From Cytophagales bacterium (GTDB lineage: Bacteria; Bacteroidota; Bacteroidia; Cytophagales; Spirosomataceae), in assembly GCA_013298025.1 (NCBI GenBank), contig JAAFJE010000011.1, positions 62,001 to 126,000 of the forward strand: 64,000 nucleotides of DNA, read 5' to 3'. Positions 9,271 through 17,431 of the stretch are shown piece after piece. Made by a program: the position numbers and the translations under genes. The notes under the pieces were generated by a model. The model was not told where the DNA came from and did not search any database. It saw nothing but the letters and a program-made list of their open reading frames with translations. How positions within the stretch are numbered: the stretch's first letter is position 1; the number at the start of each line of letters is the position of its first letter.

Positions 9271-11556
9271 TCAAAGATTTTTCGCTAATTGATAACTAAG
9301 CCCTACAAAATAGGAGCGTCCGTAGCTCATGGGCATGGTACTACTGCTATGAGCAGAACCCGTATTGGCGGTATTGTAAAGCCTTGTAAGATTGGCGATG
9401 TTTTTGACACCCGCTTGCACTTGTAGGTGCTTTCCGAACAACTGCGTCAAGGTGACATCTGCCCAATGATAACTTTTTACTTGACTGAGTGTAATGCTTA
9501 CTGTGCCATCGCTGTTTTGTTGTCCGAGATACGCCGGTTGTTGTCCTGTAAATTTGTAAAATACACCCAGCGTTGTACGGGTTTTGGGCAAGGTATAACT
9601 AGCATTGGCGTTCAGTTCGGGCGACCATAAAAAAGTAGGCATGGCTTGGGTTTGATAAGTATCGTCGTTCAACAATTGGTTATACCGACCGATGTAGGAA
9701 AATCCTAATGAATATTGGAATTGCTTACGGTGAAAGGCATAACTCAGCGTCGAGCCTGTTGTTTTAAAACGGTCGATATTAATGGTTTGCGAAACACTGG
9801 GGTCATTGGGGTCTGTTCCATAACTAATCAGGTTTCTGAAATCATTATAAAAGCCCGTAAGAACCCATTTGGTGTATGTTTGATGAAATGTGAGCGAAGC
9901 GTTGAAGCTATCAGAGGTTTCGGCCTTGAGGTTGGGATTCCCTTTGATGGCATGACTAGCATCGAAAAAGTTGAAATACAATTCTCGTAGGGCTGGCGAC
10001 CGAAAACCTCGGGCATAAGCCACACGCCAATCGAATTGGGCATTCAAGCGAATTTTAGCATTGATTGCTGGTATGAGTGGCGGTGCTTGATAAACGGTGT
10101 TATGAATCAGTCGAAAACCCGGCCTTATTTGTACCACCGAATCGAAAGCGATAACCGACGACACAAACAAGGCGTAATCGTTGATGCGTGGCGAACCCGC
10201 AATGCGTCCGCCACTGGCATGGTCGAAGTTCATTTCAATGCCTGTTTGCCACTGTACAGTTTTTGAATGATGCAAGTTCAAGGTAGTACGGAGCATGGCA
10301 TTGTCGAAACGTGCGATGTCTTGTTCGCCTTGTCCAAGCGATAGCGTGCGTTTGTTCGTCGTAAAATCTATGATTGTCGTTTGGGTTTTGCGTTGGTAGT
10401 CGGTATAAGCCGCAGCAAGCAAAAAACTTACCCGACTTCCCAAGCGCAAATTTGCCTGCAATTGGTGCATCATCCGATGGGTGATATACTTTTGGTCACG
10501 AGCTTGCAAGGTATTGGTATTCACATTTCCCAGGCTGTGAATGGTTTCTTGCAAAACATCGTTTCGGTAATACCAATTGCCGTAGTTTTTGTGTATGCCT
10601 ACTTTGAAATGTCCTAGTATTTGATTTTTTGGCAGCCATTCTTTATTTCTGCCTTCCGAATTACCTTGCCAACCGCCAAAGGTATTTTGGCTCAAACCTG
10701 CTGCCATATCCCAATGTTTGTATTGCCAAGTTCCCCCAATACTTTGCACATGAACGCCTTGCCAAAAGTCGGATTGTGGCTGCAAACGATATTCATTACC
10801 AACGCTTTCTTCTTGAATTTTGGCATAAAGCGACCAACGCTGATGGTTTGCTTTTTTCGTAATAATATTGATTACACCTGCAAGGGCATCTGTACCATAC
10901 GAAACCGACATAGGGCCTTCTACGATTTCGATGCGTTCGATGGTTTGTACGTCTATTTGGTTCAAACTTTCTCTGGTATCGCCTCTGTCGAGCATAGGTA
11001 CGCCATCCAATAAGATTTTGACATTTCTGCCCGACATTCCCAATAATTGCACATCGGTTGTACCCAATGCCATGTCGTTGCTAAAACGAAAGCCTAGTTC
11101 GTTGTTCAACACACCTACCAAATTGGTGGCGGCTCTTTGTTCTATTCGTTGTCGGTCAATTACCCGTACCTGAAAAACTGAATTGCGTACCGATTGGGGC
11201 TGCAATTGCCCAGTTACGACTACCTCATTGAGGTGCTGTACCGAAGGCTGCAATACAATTGATAGCGGTTGCTTGCCATTAGTCAGTACTATTTCAAAAG
11301 GTTCATAGCCAGTATAAGTTACCTTCAAACGCTCGCCTGTGTGTGGTGTATGGCGGAGGCTAAAATAGCCCAGACTGTCGCTTGTCGTACCAGTTTTTTG
11401 TAATAATAACCGAACATTCGCCCCAACAATCGCTTGTCCTTGTGCTGTCGTGATACGTCCAGAGAGCTTGGTTTCTTGTGCAAAAGTAAAAGCTCCCAAC
11501 TGCAAACTCCACAAAAACAGGTATGTCTTCACCAATTTTGCTGTAAACAATCGCAT
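9271..11556 (-). CDS. hmuR: TonB-dependent heme receptor (HmuR-like)
   Basis: A 761-residue outer-membrane receptor. After a signal peptide (cleavage near FTFAQ) comes a carboxypeptidase-regulatory-like domain (LSGRITTAQGQAIVGANVRL), then the plug (VRVIDRQRIEQRAATNL through AGVINIITKK) and a 22-strand barrel ending SYGRSYFVGLSYQLAKNL. It would bring heme across the outer membrane using TonB. First gene of the hmu operon; heme specificity is inferred from the neighbours hmuYTUVS. Its promoter region holds two copies of a palindromic operator-like element. Confidence 0.92.
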   Translation of the reverse strand: MRLFTAKLVKTYLFLWSLQLGAFTFAQETKLSGRITTAQGQAIVGANVRLLLQKTGTTSDSLGYFSLRHTPHTGERLKVTYTGYEPFEIVLTNGKQPLSIVLQPSVQHLNEVVVTGQLQPQSVRNSVFQVRVIDRQRIEQRAATNLVGVLNNELGFRFSNDMALGTTDVQLLGMSGRNVKILLDGVPMLDRGDTRESLNQIDVQTIERIEIVEGPMSVSYGTDALAGVINIITKKANHQRWSLYAKIQEESVGNEYRLQPQSDFWQGVHVQSIGGTWQYKHWDMAAGLSQNTFGGWQGNSEGRNKEWLPKNQILGHFKVGIHKNYGNWYYRNDVLQETIHSLGNVNTNTLQARDQKYITHRMMHQLQANLRLGSRVSFLLAAAYTDYQRKTQTTIIDFTTNKRTLSLGQGEQDIARFDNAMLRTTLNLHHSKTVQWQTGIEMNFDHASGGRIAGSPRINDYALFVSSVIAFDSVVQIRPGFRLIHNTVYQAPPLIPAINAKIRLNAQFDWRVAYARGFRSPALRELYFNFFDASHAIKGNPNLKAETSDSFNASLTFHQTYTKWVLTGFYNDFRNLISYGTDPNDPSVSQTINIDRFKTTGSTLSYAFHRKQFQYSLGFSYIGRYNQLLNDDTYQTQAMPTFLWSPELNANASYTLPKTRTTLGVFYKFTGQQPAYLGQQNSDGTVSITLSQVKSYHWADVTLTQLFGKHLQVQAGVKNIANLTRLYNTANTGSAHSSSTMPMSYGRSYFVGLSYQLAKNL

Positions 11557-11564
11557 AAGTTATT

Positions 11565-11589
11565 TTTATTTAGACTTATTATGAATTAT
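11565..11589 (-). promoter_or_regulatory. Proximal operator-like half-palindrome of hmu operon
   Basis: Shares TTTATTTAGACTTATT with the perfect element at 11628-11652 but with a degraded second half. It covers the predicted transcription start of hmuR, about 9 bases before the ATG, a good place for repression. Confidence 0.45.
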
Positions 11590-11593
11590 ACAA

Positions 11594-11625
11594 CAAATAT
11601 ATTGATAAAAACAAATACAAGTCAA
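11594..11625 (-). promoter_or_regulatory. Putative promoter of hmu operon
   Basis: On the minus strand TTGAC (11625-11621) is followed after about 20 bases by TATATTTG (11601-11594), matching the Bacteroidota consensus. It lies between the two operator-like palindromes. Confidence 0.6.
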
Positions 11626-11627
11626 TT

Positions 11628-11652
11628 TTTATTTAGACTAATTTTAAATAAA
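11628..11652. promoter_or_regulatory. Palindromic operator, likely iron/heme responsive
   Basis: A 25-base near-perfect palindrome (TTTATTTAGACTAATTTTAA and on) directly upstream of the hmu -33 element. It is identical in 24 of 25 positions to the element at 20499-20523 upstream of the FecA-like receptor. Sharing by two TonB receptor promoters suggests a Fur-family or similar iron regulator; the regulator itself is not in the window. Confidence 0.6.
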
Positions 11653-11679
11653 ATACTTTTTTTACAAAACATCAGTCAT

Positions 11680-11709
11680 AAAAAAAAGCCTAGCATAATT
11701 GCTAGGCTT
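11680..11709 (-). terminator. Rho-independent terminator after asmA-like gene
   Basis: A perfect 10-bp stem (11686-11695 with 11700-11709) and four-base loop, followed on the minus strand by eight T. It ends the AsmA-like transcript before the hmu promoter. Confidence 0.85.
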
Positions 11710-11729
11710 GCTATATTGAGCATTAAAAC

Positions 11730-14700
11730 TTACCGTGTCGAATCTTTTTTGGCTGGTTTGGCTTTTTTAAATAGGCCATTCAACAGGTTATTTTTTTGCG
11801 TTTCGACGAGTTTTTTGGCTTTATCTTCGGCTACTTTTTTCAAACTATCGGCTGTAGCTTTGGCTTTGGCTTGCAAGGCTTCTTGCTCTTTTTGGGCGTT
11901 TTGTAAAAGCTTTTCTTTCTCGGCTTGTAGTTTGGCTTCGGCTTCTTGCTTTAAGTTGCCCAGTTGCTCGGTGGCTTGTGCTTTTGCTCCACCTAGTTGT
12001 GCGTTGAGCTCGGAGGTTACGGCATCTTTTAAGGATTGTGCCGTGCTACTGCCACTAAACTTGAAAGTTGGCATTTTGAGCGAACCGCCCATGCCCAAAT
12101 CAAATTTTACCCTTGGCGTATTCTGCAAGCTTTTGCCTGTCCATTGAGCAAACGCCGAGCTAAAGGTTTGTCCAGCTTTGCCACTTGGCACATCGAAGCC
12201 CAATTTATAATCCATGCTGCCTTCTAGCCCGTGCTTTCCTTGAATGGTCAAATTATAGTCGTTCCATTTAATCGTGAAGGGTTTGAGGCTAACAATCCCA
12301 TTGCTAATTTGCATTTGCATGAGCAAATCGTTGAGTTGTAGGTTTTTCAACTGACTGAGCTTGGTTGTTTCCACCAATTTGCCTACCAAGGGATTTTGTT
12401 CGAGCGATGCTTTGAGCAATTTAACCAAGCCATCGGCATTGAGGGTTTGGAGCTTGGGCATCATGTCTTGTCCTAGTTCTCCATCTAATTTAAACTGCGA
12501 CGACACCTCTCCTACCATGTATTGTGCCAATGGCATAAGGGTTTTAACCACGGTGAGGTTTTGGTAAGCATCGGCAAGGTTAATTTTTTCAAGATTCAAG
12601 CCAAAGCTAAAGGTTGGGTGAACAATATCGGTTGTGTTGTAAGAGCCAGTGGTAGAAAAATGCCCGCCTAGTGCATCGAAAGCCGTGTTTTGTAGTTTCA
12701 TCGTGCCATCGGCAATATTGAGCGTACCAGTAGCATTTTGCATTTTCATTTTATCGTATAAAATTTGTCCTGCTTTTGCTTGCATCGTAATTGCCAAATT
12801 TTTCGGTACTTCTACCACACCCATCACAGGTGTTTGTCCTGCTGGCTGCGGCTGGCTTGTCATCCATTCGTTTACATTAAAGTTTTGCGACGACACAACG
12901 ATGTTTCCTTTTAATTTATCGTTGCTCATGGCATAGCCCATGTAGTTGCTAAAACTACCTGTTGCCTGAAAATCGCTGCTGCCCAAGAAGCCTTTCGAGT
13001 CGCTGACTTTGATTTCGTTGGGTGTGAAGGTAAGATTTGCTTGGGTGATTTTTACCCCTTGTGGATATTCTTTCGACACAAATTCAAAGTCGTTGATTTG
13101 GGCTGTCCCATTGTTCGATAAACTTGTATAACGCTTGGCGAGTACATCCGCCATTTTTCCTTTGGCGTGCACATCGGCATTGATTTTACCCTTCACTGTC
13201 ATGTTTTCTAAAGGATAAATTTTCGTGATTTTTGTTAAATCTACTTTCCCCTTTGCTACAATATCCCAAGCATAATTCTCAAAATTAGAGATAACTCCCT
13301 GAGCGGTAAAAGTTTCCTGTTCAAGCATCATGCTTCCTTGGTTGATTTTGAGTTCGGTCGCCGCCAACGAGCCATTGGTATTGAGTAAGGTTGCATTGAC
13401 GTTGATGTTTTCGATGGGAGCAGGAAATTCTTTCGATTTGATAAAACCTTTGTTCAAAAGCAATTGAGCCTTGGTCACGGGGAATTGATGCGTAGCCGAG
13501 TCGTAAATGCCTTTTGAATGTAAATCAATGCCAAAAGCTCCTTTGAGCTGTAGCCCGTCCATCGGGAACAAGGCAGCGATTTCTTGTAAATCGAATTTCG
13601 CCACCAGATTTGCCAATACTTCCGAGCGTTTCAAGCCTTTGATAAGGGCATCGGCTTTTACGGGATTATTGCCCAGCATCAAATCGAAGCGTTTGAGGTT
13701 GATTTGGGTATTTTCGAGTTGTTGCGTTGGGTTGCTCACGTTCAAGGCGATGTTTACATCTTTTACACCCGAAGGCAAACTAGGGTATTGAAAAGCACCT
13801 TGCGTTACGTTGAGATTGAAATTAAACGTTGGAATGGTGGTAGCACTGTAAAGTCCTTTTACTTTGCCATCGAAGGCGATTTCTCCTTTGGCATCTAAAT
13901 CGTTGAATTGGTTTTGGTACAAACTAGGAATCAACGAAATCAGGTTTTTGAAGGCACTTTCAGGCGTATTGAAGGTCAAATCTATTTGAAAATCGTCTTT
14001 GATTTGTGCTATTTTTCCATCTAAATTCAAGGTGAAATCGTTTACACCTACAAGGGTTTTGGCAAAGCTGTAGGTTTTGTCGATTTGGTTTACGTCGATA
14101 ACAGAATTGAGGGTTAATTTACGTTTTTTGAAATAATCTTGTCCTTGAAAAAACACATTGGCTTCTTCAATAACCGTTTCGGTATTGAGGTCGAAGGTAG
14201 CACTGCTGATGTCGCCACTTCCTTCGTGATTGATGCCCAATAATTCTACCAAAGAGTTGTCTTGCAAATTACGATACACCACTTGTCCATCTGTGATTTG
14301 CCAATGCTCTACTTTCATTTTCATGCCGGCTTCGGTAGGTGTTTCGGTCGTTTGGGTAGTATCTTTTTCGACCATAATATCGTAATTGGCTTGTCCATCT
14401 TTCAAGACTTTTGCCAAAATTTTAGGCTTATTTAAGGTAATATGAGCGATTTCGGGCGAGCCTTTCAACACACTACCCAAGTTAAGAGCGAGGTCAAAAG
14501 CACTGGCTTGCACCAAGGTATCTTGGGCAAAAGGGGCTTTTCCCACTACGCCAAAGTTATCGAGTGATACCGTCAAAGAAGGAAAATTTTTGAAGAAAGA
14601 TAAACTTACATCTTCATAATACACGTTGGCTTTTACTTGTTTAGCAATAGCTTGGTTGAGTTGTTGTTGAATCGTGTCTTTGAAAAAAAATGGTACAGCA

Positions 14701-14759
14701 AAAGCCGCTACCACCAAAACGCCTACAGTTGAAAGGGTGTATGTGAATATTTTTTTCAT
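11730..14759 (-). CDS. AsmA-family envelope protein
   Basis: About 1009 residues from the ATG at 14759. One N-terminal membrane helix (KKIFTYTLSTVGVLVVAAFAVPFF) is followed by a long periplasmic beta-rich region typical of the AsmA/YhdP/TamB group, proteins linked to lipid traffic and outer-membrane integrity. AsmA features include SLSFFKNFPSLTVSLDNFGV at the start and the C-terminal GLNLEKINLADAYQ segment. The end is a Lys/Ala/Gln-rich coiled coil (about residues 925-1000). The frame opens at 14795, but that ATG lies inside a terminator hairpin, so I used 14759. Single-gene transcript with its own terminator. Confidence 0.85.
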   Translation of the reverse strand: MKKIFTYTLSTVGVLVVAAFAVPFFFKDTIQQQLNQAIAKQVKANVYYEDVSLSFFKNFPSLTVSLDNFGVVGKAPFAQDTLVQASAFDLALNLGSVLKGSPEIAHITLNKPKILAKVLKDGQANYDIMVEKDTTQTTETPTEAGMKMKVEHWQITDGQVVYRNLQDNSLVELLGINHEGSGDISSATFDLNTETVIEEANVFFQGQDYFKKRKLTLNSVIDVNQIDKTYSFAKTLVGVNDFTLNLDGKIAQIKDDFQIDLTFNTPESAFKNLISLIPSLYQNQFNDLDAKGEIAFDGKVKGLYSATTIPTFNFNLNVTQGAFQYPSLPSGVKDVNIALNVSNPTQQLENTQINLKRFDLMLGNNPVKADALIKGLKRSEVLANLVAKFDLQEIAALFPMDGLQLKGAFGIDLHSKGIYDSATHQFPVTKAQLLLNKGFIKSKEFPAPIENINVNATLLNTNGSLAATELKINQGSMMLEQETFTAQGVISNFENYAWDIVAKGKVDLTKITKIYPLENMTVKGKINADVHAKGKMADVLAKRYTSLSNNGTAQINDFEFVSKEYPQGVKITQANLTFTPNEIKVSDSKGFLGSSDFQATGSFSNYMGYAMSNDKLKGNIVVSSQNFNVNEWMTSQPQPAGQTPVMGVVEVPKNLAITMQAKAGQILYDKMKMQNATGTLNIADGTMKLQNTAFDALGGHFSTTGSYNTTDIVHPTFSFGLNLEKINLADAYQNLTVVKTLMPLAQYMVGEVSSQFKLDGELGQDMMPKLQTLNADGLVKLLKASLEQNPLVGKLVETTKLSQLKNLQLNDLLMQMQISNGIVSLKPFTIKWNDYNLTIQGKHGLEGSMDYKLGFDVPSGKAGQTFSSAFAQWTGKSLQNTPRVKFDLGMGGSLKMPTFKFSGSSTAQSLKDAVTSELNAQLGGAKAQATEQLGNLKQEAEAKLQAEKEKLLQNAQKEQEALQAKAKATADSLKKVAEDKAKKLVETQKNNLLNGLFKKAKPAKKDSTR

Positions 14760-14766
14760 AGCCTTT

Positions 14767-14799
14767 AAAAAAAAAGCATGTACACCGTTGTACATGCTT
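14767..14799 (-). terminator. Rho-independent terminator after gmhA-like gene
   Basis: Perfect 10-bp stem (14774-14783 with 14790-14799), six-base loop, then nine T on the minus strand. It sits only 8 bases before the asmA-like ATG. A promoter -7 match (TATATTTG, 14808-14801) directly precedes the hairpin, so the asmA-like message may begin with it. Confidence 0.8.
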
Positions 14800-14831
14800 G
14801 CAAATATATTAACGAAATGGCTGTAATGAAA

Positions 14832-15410
14832 TTATCCAATTATCATCTTTTCAATTAAAAGGATTAAGATATGAATAATTTTGATGTGTACCTCCTGAAT
14901 GCGGTCGGCATAGCCAAAATGTGGCACTCGTATTTCTACATCGGCTTGGTTGGCAAGTTTGCCACCATCTTTACCTGAGAGAATTACTACTTTCATACCT
15001 TTGGCTTTGGCTGCTTCTACGGCTCGAATGATGTTGGCTGAATTGCCACTGGTAGAAATGCCCAATAGTACGTCGCCTGCTTGTCCTAGCCCTTCCACAA
15101 ACCGAGAAAAGATAAACTCAAAACCGTAATCGTTGGCGGTACAAGTCAGGTGCGATACATCCGAAATAGCAATGGCTGCCAACGAGCGGCGTTCGTCACG
15201 GTACCTTCCCGAAAGCTCTTCGGCAAAGTGCATGGCATCGCAATGCGAGCCACCATTGCCACAAGAAATGATTTTATGATTTGCTCGAATGGCATCGGCC
15301 ATCAAACGAGCAGCTTGTTCGATTTTTTCGATGTTGGCTTCGTCCGACAAAAAGTTTTGTAATACAAGCTGTGCTTCGTTTAGCTCTTGAGCTATGATTG
15401 TTTTAAACAT
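14832..15410 (-). CDS. gmhA: Phosphoheptose isomerase (SIS domain)
   Basis: About 192 residues from the ATG at 15410. It matches GmhA, which converts sedoheptulose 7-phosphate to heptose 7-phosphate for LPS heptose. SIS-domain motifs seen: [22 protein letters not shown] (with the GmhA residues SGRY), [24 protein letters not shown] and the C-terminal [20 protein letters not shown]. The CGNGGS and TSGNS loops bind sugar phosphate. It lies 42 bases after a TPM gene, with its own TACCTTTG -7 box at 15442-15435, and ends at a strong terminator. Confidence 0.9.
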   Translation of the reverse strand: MFKTIIAQELNEAQLVLQNFLSDEANIEKIEQAARLMADAIRANHKIISCGNGGSHCDAMHFAEELSGRYRDERRSLAAIAISDVSHLTCTANDYGFEFIFSRFVEGLGQAGDVLLGISTSGNSANIIRAVEAAKAKGMKVVILSGKDGGKLANQADVEIRVPHFGYADRIQEVHIKIIHILILLIEKMIIG

Positions 15411-15434
15411 ATATAATTGTACGAAATGGAGGTA

Positions 15435-15442
15435 CAAAGGTA
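15435..15442 (-). promoter_or_regulatory. Putative -7 element of gmhA
   Basis: TACCTTTG on the minus strand fits TAnnTTTG and lies about 25 bases before the gmhA ATG. No clear -33 element is visible. Confidence 0.35.
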
Positions 15443-15452
15443 CAAAAAGCTT

Positions 15453-16253
15453 TTAATAATCGCCACCTGCACCACCACCGCCGAAGTCGCCACCGCCAAA
15501 ACCATCGAAATCAAAGCCACTGTCATCAGACGACCCCCAACTCGACTTTCTTCCTACATCGTTGCCAAAATCGTTTCCCATAAAAATGACGGGGGGAAAC
15601 CATCCGCCATCGTTGTTGCCTCCGAAGCCGTTGCCTCCATTGCCTTTGCGTTTTTGTATGATTACAAAAATGACCACGATAATCACAATGATAATAGCCA
15701 TAAAAATCAGTACCAAACCCAAGGCACTGCCACGCCCAACGGCATCGGCTTTAAATTCGCCCGAAGCCCTCCGCATCATTTCGGTCGTGCCTTCGTCGAG
15801 ACCAGCAAACCATGCTTGTTGCTTGAAATGGGGGATAATATTACGGTTGATGATACGCTTACAAATGGCATCGGGCAGTACTCCTTCTATGCCTCTACCC
15901 GTTACGATACGCACTTTGCGGGTTTCGGTGGCCCATAGCAATACAACACCATTGTTTTTCTTTTTCGCACCTACGCCCCAAGTTTTGGCGAGCTTGATGG
16001 CATAATCATAAGGGTCGCTTTCGCCGGTATTGGCGACAATCACAATGGCGATTTCGGTAGAAGTGCTATCTCGATAACCTCTGAGCTTTTGCTCTAATTG
16101 ATTGATTTCTTGCGGATTGAGTTGGTGAGCAAAGTCGTTGACCATTCTCGGCGGATTGGGTTGCGTCGGAATGTCCTGTGCCAAGCCTATGAGGCTTATC
16201 CATAGCAATGCTACGACTGCGACAAGCGTTTTGAGTTGTTTGAATTGTATCAT
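15453..16253 (-). CDS. TPM-domain membrane protein (YgcG-like)
   Basis: 266 residues: signal peptide (cleavage near LIGLAQ), TPM domain about residues 30-155 (MVNDFAHQLNPQEINQLEQK start, TGRGIEGVLPDAICKRI core), a membrane helix about 175-200 (ALGLVLIFMAIIIVIIVVIF) and a Gly/Asp/Phe-rich tail (FGGGDFGGGGAGGDY). Such proteins are encoded beside LemA in many bacteria; TPM domains have been linked to phosphatase activity and membrane-protein quality control, but the role here is unproven. Its ATG directly follows the stop of the second TPM gene. Confidence 0.88.
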   Translation of the reverse strand: MIQFKQLKTLVAVVALLWISLIGLAQDIPTQPNPPRMVNDFAHQLNPQEINQLEQKLRGYRDSTSTEIAIVIVANTGESDPYDYAIKLAKTWGVGAKKKNNGVVLLWATETRKVRIVTGRGIEGVLPDAICKRIINRNIIPHFKQQAWFAGLDEGTTEMMRRASGEFKADAVGRGSALGLVLIFMAIIIVIIVVIFVIIQKRKGNGGNGFGGNNDGGWFPPVIFMGNDFGNDVGRKSSWGSSDDSGFDFDGFGGGDFGGGGAGGDY

Positions 16254-16676
16254 TTATCCAAAAGAAATTTCGTCGGAAATCTCGTTTATATCGTCTGATT
16301 GATAAGGGAAATATTGCTTCAATGCTTCGCCAGCCTGCGTAATTCCTACGACGAAGCCAGCCGCAAACTGATTCATCACAAACTGAGATTGCATTGCTTT
16401 ACGAATTTCATCCCAAAAGTTTTCGGGAACGCATTGATGAATCCCTTTATCGCCAAGAATAGCAAATTTTCTATCGGCATAAGCCAGATAGAAAAGCACC
16501 CCGTTGCGTTGTTGGGTTTGGTGCAATTGTAGTTGAGCAAACACCTCTTGAGCCCTTGTCAGTACATCGCCTACGCAAAAAGCTTCGATATGAACTTTGA
16601 TTTCGCCCGAAGTTTGCTTTTCGGCTGCCTTGATGGCTTCCACAATTTGGCTTTTTTGTTCTTCTGATAAAAACAT
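16254..16676 (-). CDS. Short TPM-domain protein
   Basis: About 140 residues from the ATG at 16676. The whole protein is one TPM domain (MFLSEEQKSQIVEAIKAAEK, TSGEIKVHIEAFC, NGVLFYLAYADRKFAILGD, IHQCVPENFW), without signal peptide, so cytoplasmic or peripheral. It is the middle gene of LemA-TPM-TPM. The frame extends to 16706, but those bases form the LemA terminator, so the shorter start is right. Stop and next start are adjacent (TAAATG), implying coupling. Confidence 0.88.
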   Translation of the reverse strand: MFLSEEQKSQIVEAIKAAEKQTSGEIKVHIEAFCVGDVLTRAQEVFAQLQLHQTQQRNGVLFYLAYADRKFAILGDKGIHQCVPENFWDEIRKAMQSQFVMNQFAAGFVVGITQAGEALKQYFPYQSDDINEISDEISFG

Positions 16677-16684
16677 AAGACAAG

Positions 16685-16725
16685 AAAAACGAAAGGCTTT
16701 AGGCAACAGATTGCCTAAAGCCTTT
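16685..16725 (-). terminator. Terminator/attenuator after lemA
   Basis: Perfect 15-bp stem (16692-16706 with 16711-16725) and a four-base loop, followed on the minus strand by CGTTTTT. It lies between lemA and the TPM genes and probably lowers expression of the downstream genes. Confidence 0.8.
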
Positions 16726-16738
16726 GATGAAAAGAAGA

Positions 16739-17326
16739 TTATTTAGAAAAATCTACCACAGGAGCTTCTTGAGCCGCCGCCGTTGCTTGGAAATAGGCTT
16801 TTTTCGTAAATCCTGAAAAACCAGCAATCAAACTGCCTGGGAAAGTCACAATGGTATTGTTGTAGGCTTTCACAGCTTGGTTAAAGTTATCACGCTCGCC
16901 CTTGATACGGTTTTCTGTGCCTTCCAACTGTGCTTGCAACTCTGAAAACTGCTCAGATGCTTTGAGTTGTGGGTAGTTTTCGGCTACCATCATCAAGCGA
17001 GAAAGCGAGCCTTTGAGTTGTTCTTGAGCGGCTTCATATTTTGCCATATTTTCAGGAGTCAAATCTTTGGCATCGAGCTTTATTTGGGTAGCTCCTGCAC
17101 GTGCATTGATTACGTCGGTGAGCGTACTTTTTTCAAAATTTGCTGCTCCTTGTACGGTTTTTACCAAGTTCGGAATCAAGTCGGCTCGGCGTTGGTAAGC
17201 CGTTTGTACGCTACCCCAAGCGGCATCTACTTCTTGTTCACTTGTTGCCATGCCATTTCTTGCACTGATTCCCCATAAAATTACTAATGCTCCTACTACA
17301 AGAGCGATAATTGTTCCTTTTGACAT
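16739..17326 (-). CDS. lemA: LemA family protein
   Basis: 195 residues with an N-terminal membrane anchor (IIALVVGALVILWGIS) and the LemA helical bundle, including EQEVDAAWGSVQTAYQRRAD, LIPNLVKTVQGAANFEKSTL and the closing YNNTIVTFPGSLIAGFSGF. LemA proteins are envelope proteins of unclear function, almost always next to TPM/YgcG genes as here. A -33/-7 pair lies upstream (17374-17408) and a strong hairpin downstream. Confidence 0.93.
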   Translation of the reverse strand: MSKGTIIALVVGALVILWGISARNGMATSEQEVDAAWGSVQTAYQRRADLIPNLVKTVQGAANFEKSTLTDVINARAGATQIKLDAKDLTPENMAKYEAAQEQLKGSLSRLMMVAENYPQLKASEQFSELQAQLEGTENRIKGERDNFNQAVKAYNNTIVTFPGSLIAGFSGFTKKAYFQATAAAQEAPVVDFSK

Positions 17327-17373
17327 AGTTTTGGTATTTTAGTTATACGTTGGTTAAACCTTGAAATTTACTT

Positions 17374-17408
17374 CAAAGGTATAAGATTCTTGTAAATCTC
17401 GCTACAAA
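17374..17408 (-). promoter_or_regulatory. Putative promoter of lemA
   Basis: Minus strand TTTG (17408-17405), 23-base spacer, TACCTTTG (17381-17374). The spacer is slightly longer than usual. Confidence 0.45.
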
Positions 17409-17431
17409 GATTAGGGCATAATGCTAATAGC

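Noticed and set aside
14760-14795. Longer start of the asmA-like gene
   Set aside because: The ATG at 14795 lies in the stem of a terminator; the membrane helix begins after the ATG at 14759.
15417-15938. 173-residue plus-strand frame
   Set aside because: Shadow of the TPM gene; low-complexity translation of its Gly-rich coding part.
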